Part shown: piece by piece, positions 14,440 through 21,013 of the stretch | Position numbering within the stretch: position 1 is the stretch's first letter | Layout: every line of letters starts with the position of its first letter | IMG/VR virus record: IMGVR_UViG_3300025769_000369 | Coordinates: 1 to 35,841 of that record | From: a virus | DNA length: 35,841 nt | Strand: one strand, 5' to 3' | Notes under the pieces: generated by a model | What the model saw: the letters and a program-made list of their open reading frames with translations, nothing else | What the model was told of the DNA's origin: nothing | Databases searched by the model: none | Translations under genes and position numbers: made by a program

Positions 14440-14958
14440 ATGGCTGATGAAATTATTGAGGTAGCTGGTTCTGCCCCTAAGGCGGACCCTGATAAGCTGA
14501 CGGAAAGCAAGCGTCGTGTTTCTGTTCTTGACATGCTTAAGGAAGAAATTTCTCGTGAGGTGACACGCCCCGAGGTTGAGATGAATGTTCCGGAGCGTAA
14601 GGGTGTTACAGTACGTTTTTCTCCCAACATCACGAACGATCAGTTGAAGGCGTGGCGTCGTAACTCCACGAACCGTAAGACTGAAGAGTTGGATTCGATT
14701 AAGTTTTCTTGCTATGTGGTTGGTAATACTGTTAGCGGTATTTACTTTAACGATGAGCTGGTTCTTGATGATGAGGGGAACGCTATCACGTTTGCTTCGC
14801 CTGTGATGATGGAGATGACTGGTACGGAGCGTCCTTTGCCGGATGCTATTCGTGCGTTTTATGGTGTTGATCCTCATCTTGAGAATGTTGCGTTGAAGAT
14901 TCTTGATTACGCTGGTTATGGTGATGATGTTGATGCTGAAGACCCTACGCAGGGCTAG
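14440..14958 (+). CDS. Tail assembly chaperone (short form, gpG-like)
   Basis: A 172-residue protein that would coat the tape measure during tail assembly. The ending, RAFYGVDPHLENVALKILDYAGYGDDVDAEDPTQG, has the FYG..PH and DPTxG pattern of actinobacteriophage tail assembly chaperones and stops at the position where those genes frameshift. The N-terminal half is charged, with an ERKGVTVRFSPNITNDQLKAW segment. Ribosome binding site AGAAAGG lies nine bases before ATG. It precedes the tape measure gene, the universal order for this gene pair. The product of ordinary termination at TAG 14956 should be the more abundant form. Confidence 0.85.
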   Translation: MADEIIEVAGSAPKADPDKLTESKRRVSVLDMLKEEISREVTRPEVEMNVPERKGVTVRFSPNITNDQLKAWRRNSTNRKTEELDSIKFSCYVVGNTVSGIYFNDELVLDDEGNAITFASPVMMEMTGTERPLPDAIRAFYGVDPHLENVALKILDYAGYGDDVDAEDPTQG

Positions 14959-15149
14959 TTGATGAACTAGCCCAAGATCCGAGGGTTAAGGCTGCAGGTA
15001 ATCTTGCTGAGGCTTTTCATTGTGATCCGATCGCTATTTTGGATTCGGATATTGATGAGTGGTTGATTCGGATGGCTGCGGCGAAAGCAGTTTCGGCTGC
15101 CCATGAGGCTAGAGAAAAAAACCGAAGAGGAACTCATGGTGGTTACTGA
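14940..15149 (+). CDS. Frameshift extension of the tail assembly chaperone (gpGT-like)
   Basis: Frame -1 relative to the chaperone is open from 14940 (after TGA 14937) to TGA 15147-15149. From 14961 it encodes DELAQDPRVKAAGNLAEAFHCDPIAIL..., ending KNRRGTHGGY, about 65 residues. There is no ATG, GTG or TTG near its start; the only ATG by the stop, at 14962, is in frame 0 and gives Met-Asn-stop. So it must be reached by a -1 shift between 14940 and 14958. In the G/GT system the longer product binds the tape measure. The exact slip codon is not certain: CCT 14944-14946 slipping to CCC 14943-14945 re-pairs best. Confidence 0.75.
   Translation, partial: RPYAGLVDELAQDPRVKAAGNLAEAFHCDPIAILDSDIDEWLIRMAAAKAVSAAHEAREKNRRGTHGGY
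14952..14973 (+). promoter_or_regulatory. Perfect hairpin over the chaperone stop codon
   Basis: GGGCTAGTT (14952-14960) pairs without mismatch with AACTAGCCC (14965-14973) around a GATG tetraloop. It starts five bases after CCT 14946, a normal spacer for a -1 frameshift stimulator, and it contains the frame-0 stop TAG. There is no T-tract, so it is not an intrinsic terminator. Confidence 0.75.
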
Positions 15150-15152
15150 GGG

Positions 15153-15198
15153 CCGGGAATTTCTATAGAATAATAGAAGTTCCCGGTTTCTCATTTTT
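15153..15198 (+). terminator. Hairpin between chaperone and tape measure
   Basis: CCGGGAATTTCTAT (15153-15166) and ATAGAAGTTCCCGG (15173-15186) pair over 13 bases with one bulged or mismatched base, followed by TTTCTCATTTTT. It fits an intrinsic terminator or attenuator lowering tape measure expression relative to the chaperone. The tape measure ribosome binding site GAGGGGG follows at once. Confidence 0.7.
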
Positions 15199-15212
15199 GA
15201 GGGGGTGTTTGC

Positions 15213-18200
15213 ATGGCTGCAAGAGATAGAGTTGTTATCAATATTAAGGTTGATGTTGATGATGGCGAGCTAGATAAGCTTATTATTCGTATCGCTACTT
15301 TAGAGCGTCGTTTTCAGGCGTTACAGAAGCGTATTTCTAAAATGGCGACCTCTTCCCGGCAGATGAATGAGAACCTGCGGAACACTAATAAGACGCTGCG
15401 TACTACAAATGATCAAGTTGATAAAGTAGGTAAAAAGTTTGATGATGCTGCTAAGAAAATTGACGCTACTCACAAAAAGTTACAAGAGAGCAATAAGGGC
15501 TTACAGGATTACGCAGACACTACTAAAAAACTAAATAAACAAATGGACGACCACGACCGGCGCAACAAGCGTATGCGTCGAAGTTTTGGTAAGTTCGATC
15601 AAATTCTTAAACGCGTGGTTATGCAAATAGGCAAGTTTATTATGACGCTGGCAAAGCTGTCGTTTATTGCGGTAGCAGGTCAGCTTGCGTTGTTCACGGC
15701 AGGCTTGTTGGCAGTTAAACTTGCGTTGATTACAGGCAGGGCAGCGGTTCAGATCTATCAGATAGCTTTGAAAGGTTTATCGGTTACGGCTGCTGGTGTA
15801 GCTACTGCTTTGTCGGTTGCGGCTGCAGCGATGCGTGAATATAACGAAGCCATGTTAGCGCCTTCGATGGGTGGAGGGCTACAAGGCTACCAGAAAGCTT
15901 CTAGACTTTCGAGAGCTGTCGGTTCTCAAAACGCTGGTTTGCTTGGTGGAGAAAGCACCACGGCTGTAGTTGCCGCATTAGCAAAAGCTGGTGTTTCTAC
16001 GGGTAGGGTTTCGCCTATTGCACGACAGCTCATTAATTTGACAGGCGGTGACCCTGCTGCTGTTGCCGCTGTGGCAAAAACGTTAGGTGGTAAAGATTTT
16101 AACGCTGCTTCGTCTGCTGTGAAGGGCGCTGCCGGGTTTAGGGCTGATTCTCTTGAGGGTGTCACTACCATGTCGCAGTTGTTGAATGCGATCCAGTCAG
16201 GGTCGGTTGTTTCGGGGGCGTATGCGAATCAGAGCGACATGTTGGCAGGCACGTTTATTGGTACGGCTAAGACTCAGTTTGCTGGTTTGAAAGACCTGTT
16301 TGCTGACATGGGTCAGCCTTTGCTTGGCCCGTTTAGAGATACGATGTTGGATATTTCTCAAATTTTGAGAAGTAACTTTATTGCTTTGGGTGCGATAATT
16401 AACAAGTTTGGTGCTGAGTCGTTTGCGCCTACTTTGACGACCATGATTGAAAAAACTATGGATTTTGTTCGTATGAACATTTTTGATCATCTTGAAGATA
16501 TTGAGCAGATGGGTGAGAACTTTGTTGGGTTCTTTAGGTCTGTTCGTAATTTCTTTGGTGACATGGCGAACTTTTTGGGCCAGTTTGAGCCTGCTGCTAA
16601 TGTGGTGATCGACATGTTTGGTGCTATGCGTGGTACTGGCGGCGGTCGTAGTTTGTTTAGGCAGTTTTCTGATTTGGTTGTGAAAAACGCTGAGGGGTTT
16701 AAGAACTTTGGTGCTTCTATCGGCAGTGTTTTGGGGGCTTTGTTTGACGCTTTAGGTAGTGGTCAGAGCGGCTTTTTTGCGAAGCTGCCTTTGTTTAGCG
16801 ATATTTTGAATAAGGTTGCGTCAGATTTGATTCCGGGTTTGGCTGCAACGATGGAAGGCATTATGCCTATTCTTGAGGCGCTCCCTGATCTTATATCTCA
16901 GATCGGTGATCTCTTTAAGTATACGATCGCTCCTGCGTTTAAGACGTTGACCACGATCTTAGGGTTTATTCTCGGGATGCCGGGTGGCGGTATTTTGGGT
17001 CTTGCTGGTCTAGCGTTTATGAAGGCCCCCGGGCGTAAGGGTATGATGAAGAATGCGATGGGATTGGGCGGCGGTCAGCCGAGATTCTTTTCTGAGAGAA
17101 TGGCTAAGATTAATGAAAGGCGTGCATTAAAGGGGCAGGATCCGTTAAATAGTGGTCATGCGCTTCGCGGCTTAGTGGGACTCTCTTTAGGTTTGGGTGG
17201 CGCAAATCAGGCTTATCAGGAAGGCTCTATGGCAGGTACGGGTACGTTCACTGCTGCTGCAGGCGGCGCTATGATTGGTTCGATTGCGGGACCGTTAGGT
17301 GCTGCGATTGGTGCTGCGATTGGCGCTGGTGTTGGTATGATTGCTGGCGCTTTTGGTTCTGCTGCTCAAACTAGACGGCGTGCGGAAAATGTTCGTAAAG
17401 CTGCTGAGCGACTTAGGTCGATTGATACTGGGATGATGACTAGTGCTGAGTTGAATGCTTTACAGGGGCAATATAGTCTAGCTAATAGTTTAATTCTCTC
17501 ATCCAGGGTAGCGGATGCGACTTTAGGTCTTTTTTCCTCGGTGTCAAACGCTAGCGTCGGTGGTACGGTCCTGGATCGCTTTGCAGAAGAGAATCCGGAG
17601 ATGCGGAATATTACACTTGGGCGGCTTTTAGAGATTCAAGGTGTGTCAGCAGATTTTTCGAGCAGCGAGTTAGGTATTACTGTGGGTGCGTATCGATCGG
17701 CAGTTGAGGGCTTTAAGCAACAAAGGTTAGACCTAATTAGTGCATTAGCTGAGGCCAACGGTATGACAGTAAAAGAGTATTCTAACGACCGTTTTGGTAC
17801 TGAGTTGGATATGGACTCAACAATAATGGATTTTGATAGCGTGACGGATAAGCTAAGCGAGGAACTAGATGAGGTTGTGGACACTTTTGAGCGAACACAG
17901 GATGCTATAGCTAATCTGACTGTAAACGTTGCGGCATTAGCGGACGAGTTTGGTGTTACTTCTGATAAAGTTTTGGAACTGGCTGAAAATCTTGGTTACA
18001 GACTGCAAACTGGTGTGACTGATTTTCAAAGATTAGTGCTTCAAGCTTTCCTTCAACCTATTGACCGGACTCAAACGTTTTTACCTGATATGGCCAAGAC
18101 CCCTATTGGCTACGCTGAGCAGAACGCTACAGCTAGAGCAGCCTTTACTACGTTGCGTGATGGTTTAATTGCAGGGGATGTTACTGCAGATATGTATAGC

Positions 18201-18902
18201 GACGCTATTGAGGCATTTGCTACATTGTTTGTTTTAGGTGGGGGGTCTCCAGATGTTGGGGGGCTTGCAGGTATTTCGGAGTTGTACGAGTTTTATGGAA
18301 AAGATCCACAGAACGCCGCTGGTATTAGCTTCTTTGACGTAATTAATCCTAACTTGGAAGCAGCGACGACGGACATACTTGAGCGAATGTCTGCTCAGTA
18401 CAATATTCCTATTGAAGTGCTAAAGGGGGCGTTGTATACAAACGGCCAGGGTGTCGGCTTTGATAATTTTGGTATTTCGAATCTTTCTTACACTGTGTTA
18501 GCCGAAGAACAGAAGCGGCGACAAGCATTTACTGGCGGAGTTTCGGTGCGTAATCCGTTAGAGCGTCTAAGTCTTCTAGAGAACCAGTTAAGCGATTTTG
18601 ATTATGCAAATGTATCTGATCAAATATTGACCTTGCTGGGAGAAGACACCGGCACTGCTCGCGGTGCAATCAACAGATCCGAATTAACTGACTCTGAACT
18701 AGGCGCTATCATCAATACCGCTGTTGTCCAAGCTAGTTTAATTCCTGCGAAAGAAGCTAGAGAAATTGAAAATAATGAGTTTTTAAGAAAAGTAGCAGGG
18801 GTTACCGACGATAGCGGAATGAAAATAGGTGGAGTTAGTATTAACAATATCGGAAGGGTAATTGGTAAAATTATAAGAGAAGAAACTGAAAGAGAGCCGT
18901 AA
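15213..18902 (+). CDS. Tape measure protein
   Basis: A 1229-residue protein whose length sets tail length and which sits inside the tube. Residues 20-130 are a long charged coiled coil. Residues 135-206 are strongly hydrophobic and could insert in the host membrane on DNA entry. About 681-720 is a glycine-zipper stretch (AGGAMIGSIAGPLGAAIGAA and following). The rest is helical with many Gly/Ala. All this is typical of tape measures, as is the place after the chaperones. At about 1.5 angstrom per residue it would imply a tail near 180 nm; this uses a known rule, not data from here. GAGGGGG is the ribosome binding site. Confidence 0.92.
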   Translation: MAARDRVVINIKVDVDDGELDKLIIRIATLERRFQALQKRISKMATSSRQMNENLRNTNKTLRTTNDQVDKVGKKFDDAAKKIDATHKKLQESNKGLQDYADTTKKLNKQMDDHDRRNKRMRRSFGKFDQILKRVVMQIGKFIMTLAKLSFIAVAGQLALFTAGLLAVKLALITGRAAVQIYQIALKGLSVTAAGVATALSVAAAAMREYNEAMLAPSMGGGLQGYQKASRLSRAVGSQNAGLLGGESTTAVVAALAKAGVSTGRVSPIARQLINLTGGDPAAVAAVAKTLGGKDFNAASSAVKGAAGFRADSLEGVTTMSQLLNAIQSGSVVSGAYANQSDMLAGTFIGTAKTQFAGLKDLFADMGQPLLGPFRDTMLDISQILRSNFIALGAIINKFGAESFAPTLTTMIEKTMDFVRMNIFDHLEDIEQMGENFVGFFRSVRNFFGDMANFLGQFEPAANVVIDMFGAMRGTGGGRSLFRQFSDLVVKNAEGFKNFGASIGSVLGALFDALGSGQSGFFAKLPLFSDILNKVASDLIPGLAATMEGIMPILEALPDLISQIGDLFKYTIAPAFKTLTTILGFILGMPGGGILGLAGLAFMKAPGRKGMMKNAMGLGGGQPRFFSERMAKINERRALKGQDPLNSGHALRGLVGLSLGLGGANQAYQEGSMAGTGTFTAAAGGAMIGSIAGPLGAAIGAAIGAGVGMIAGAFGSAAQTRRRAENVRKAAERLRSIDTGMMTSAELNALQGQYSLANSLILSSRVADATLGLFSSVSNASVGGTVLDRFAEENPEMRNITLGRLLEIQGVSADFSSSELGITVGAYRSAVEGFKQQRLDLISALAEANGMTVKEYSNDRFGTELDMDSTIMDFDSVTDKLSEELDEVVDTFERTQDAIANLTVNVAALADEFGVTSDKVLELAENLGYRLQTGVTDFQRLVLQAFLQPIDRTQTFLPDMAKTPIGYAEQNATARAAFTTLRDGLIAGDVTADMYSDAIEAFATLFVLGGGSPDVGGLAGISELYEFYGKDPQNAAGISFFDVINPNLEAATTDILERMSAQYNIPIEVLKGALYTNGQGVGFDNFGISNLSYTVLAEEQKRRQAFTGGVSVRNPLERLSLLENQLSDFDYANVSDQILTLLGEDTGTARGAINRSELTDSELGAIINTAVVQASLIPAKEAREIENNEFLRKVAGVTDDSGMKIGGVSINNIGRVIGKIIREETEREP

Positions 18903-18903
18903 A

Positions 18904-19674
18904 ATGCCGCTTCTCCAACAAAACATTGTACCAATCGGACAGGATAACCTCTTCCTTACAGAAGACATCAACTACACGCCTTCTACGCCTCTGCGTGCGT
19001 CGCTTCAACCGTTCCAACCAGAAACACTTACAACCACAATAAAAAATGAAGACGGCGAGGAGCAAGTTTTAGCGTTAACCGTAAATACAGAATTTACGCT
19101 TCCTGAAGGAGACACGTGGGAAGATTACAAGGTTGATTTTCCATACGGTCCACAGAACCTAAAGTTTGACGAGTACGCAGGCAATAATAAGCAAGTCCCG
19201 CGTCCTAAGAGAGCACCGCTGCTGGTGTATGAGCACCCAAAGTTGCGTACTGTCACGTTTTCTGCTATGATTGCTGATAAGGCTTCTGGCGGTTGCGTCC
19301 CGGGAGACGTTGAAATCATTTTAGATAATTTGGCTACGATTGCGAGAAATGGTGTGCCGTGTAGGTTTATGTATGGCATTTCGGCGTTGCCTTATGTGGT
19401 TGCGTTGACGAAGTTTTCTTTTACGGTGGACAGGAGAAATATGTCTGGTTTACCGACGCAGGTTTCTGTGGATTTGCAGTTGACTGAGAAGTTGCTTATT
19501 CAACAGATTGTTACTGAGTTGCAGGCTATTGTGGAAACCCCTAAAACACCTGAGACTGTGATTGATGCGCCTCCCCCTGAAGACGAGCTTCCTGATGATA
19601 ATCCCTCATTCAACCCGGATGCTTCGATTGGATCTGGTCAGGAAGGCAATGTCAATCCTGCAACTGGGAATTAA
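18904..19674 (+). CDS. Tail tube initiator / CIS-tube-like baseplate protein
   Basis: A 256-residue protein after the tape measure. The core, about residues 70-200, reads PLLVYEHPKLRTVTFSAMIADK, then DVEIILDNLATIARNGVPCRFMYG, VVALTKFSFTVDRRNMSGLPTQVSVDLQLTE. This matches the layout of contractile-injection-system tube-adaptor proteins (Afp7/PVC7-like, XkdP-like), in which a field WG strand is followed by a strand that ends in lsLkE. Such proteins sit between tube and hub and often carry a LysM domain; none is seen here. Instead the end (about 210-256) is acidic and Pro-rich. Its ATG lies one base after the previous stop, so translation is coupled. Confidence 0.65.
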   Translation: MPLLQQNIVPIGQDNLFLTEDINYTPSTPLRASLQPFQPETLTTTIKNEDGEEQVLALTVNTEFTLPEGDTWEDYKVDFPYGPQNLKFDEYAGNNKQVPRPKRAPLLVYEHPKLRTVTFSAMIADKASGGCVPGDVEIILDNLATIARNGVPCRFMYGISALPYVVALTKFSFTVDRRNMSGLPTQVSVDLQLTEKLLIQQIVTELQAIVETPKTPETVIDAPPPEDELPDDNPSFNPDASIGSGQEGNVNPATGN

Positions 19675-19676
19675 TT

Positions 19677-20999
19677 ATGACTTTAGTAGATGGTTTATTT
19701 ACTGGCGAACATGGCCTCATCGACTTGTTACGAGTCGGTGAGATTGGTGATAGCCTGATCCCTATTATCGAATCTGTAACGGAGTTTGATTACGATTTAA
19801 CTGCTAAAATGGTGTCGCAAATCAGTTTTTCCGTGTATGACCCTGGCTTCAACATGCTTAACAACAACTTTTTCTTAATTGGGCGAAGAGTTGAGTTCGG
19901 CGTTTATCCAGGCGACCTAGATACCGAAGTTCCTGTAGACAGCGATTTGCTTGACCTAAAATATTCACCTACTTCTTTTGAAATTGTTGCTATTGAAGCC
20001 TCCTACTCTCAACACGACATTGTTAAAGTTACCGCACGAAGCGCAGGCATGCAGGCTTTGAAGAAAGAAAAAGGTCAGCAGTCGTTTGGAAAAATATCCC
20101 CCACCGCTTTTGCAGAACAAGCAGCGGAAAGAGCTAACTTACGATTTTTTGGTGAATTCACAAACGTAGAAGGGAACATTGTTAGAGAACAAAACGACGA
20201 CAAAGACGAATCTACCTACGACGTGTTAGCGCGTCTAGCAAAAGAAGCAGAATTCATGTTTTTTGAAGCAAACAACGTGCTGTTCTTTGCGTCCGAAAAA
20301 TACATCATTGAGAAACAGCCACGTATTACTTTAAACCTACCCTCGAACGATAACGATTCTTTCTACGTTTCTAATTTGACTGTCAGAAAGTCCACAGACT
20401 CTAAAGACTCTTCGGCAACTATTCAGGTAAACTTGTTAAAGAACACTTCGTCCGTGACGTTGTTTCCTGGGGTTGGTGTTGAGGTTAAGGGCCTTAATGG
20501 TTTCACGTTGCCGTTTATGATTGATAAAGTAAATTATGATGCTTCTGCGTCTGGTTTTGTTAGTATTTCTGGTACTGCGGTGGAAGACACTGAGGATATG
20601 ATGTGTGAGTTGGAGACTTTCCAGCGTGGTTCTCGTGGTGATTGTGTGAAGCGGATTCAGCAGGCTATGAATACGTTTGCGAGTGAGGCGTCTACTGGTG
20701 GCGGGGTTACGTATACGGTTCCGTCGGTTAGTTATGTTGTTAATACTGGTGGAACTACAACGATTCGTTCCAATTTGACTCAGACTGAGATTGATGCTGT
20801 TCGTGAGTTGGGCGGTACAGTGCAGGTTACGTCTTCTAATGTTGCGTTTAGAACTTTGGCTGTTGACGGTATTTTTGGTCCTCGTACTGAGGCTGCTGTG
20901 AAAGTTTTCCAAGATAATTATGGTTTGGCTCAGTCTGGTGTTGTGGATGCGGAAACGTGGTTTTATATTAAGACTCCTGGGGCGTCTAAGGCAGAGTAG
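19677..20999 (+). CDS. Baseplate hub protein (gpD/gp27-like) with C-terminal peptidoglycan-binding domain
   Basis: A 440-residue hub subunit. Residues 1-290 follow the late-control gpD/gp27 pattern: a DLTAKMVSQISFSVYD strand, YSQHDIVKVTARSAGMQALKKEKG, KISPTAFAEQAAERANLRFFGE and STYDVLARLAKEAEFMFFEANNVLFFA. Residues about 305-440 form a peptidoglycan-binding domain split by a Ser/Thr-rich insertion: FQRGSRGDCVKRIQQAMNTF, then LAVDGIFGPRTEAAVKVFQDNYGLAQSGVVDAETW. A wall-binding domain on the hub would hold the tip to peptidoglycan during penetration. It starts two bases after the previous stop and is followed by the spike gene. Confidence 0.75.
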   Translation: MTLVDGLFTGEHGLIDLLRVGEIGDSLIPIIESVTEFDYDLTAKMVSQISFSVYDPGFNMLNNNFFLIGRRVEFGVYPGDLDTEVPVDSDLLDLKYSPTSFEIVAIEASYSQHDIVKVTARSAGMQALKKEKGQQSFGKISPTAFAEQAAERANLRFFGEFTNVEGNIVREQNDDKDESTYDVLARLAKEAEFMFFEANNVLFFASEKYIIEKQPRITLNLPSNDNDSFYVSNLTVRKSTDSKDSSATIQVNLLKNTSSVTLFPGVGVEVKGLNGFTLPFMIDKVNYDASASGFVSISGTAVEDTEDMMCELETFQRGSRGDCVKRIQQAMNTFASEASTGGGVTYTVPSVSYVVNTGGTTTIRSNLTQTEIDAVRELGGTVQVTSSNVAFRTLAVDGIFGPRTEAAVKVFQDNYGLAQSGVVDAETWFYIKTPGASKAE

Positions 21000-21013
21000 G
21001 GTTTGGGGAGATT

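Noticed and set aside
14962-14970. ATG by the chaperone stop as a start for the second chaperone part
   Set aside because: It is in frame 0 and gives only Met-Asn-stop; the downstream coding frame has no start codon nearby, so a frameshift is needed.
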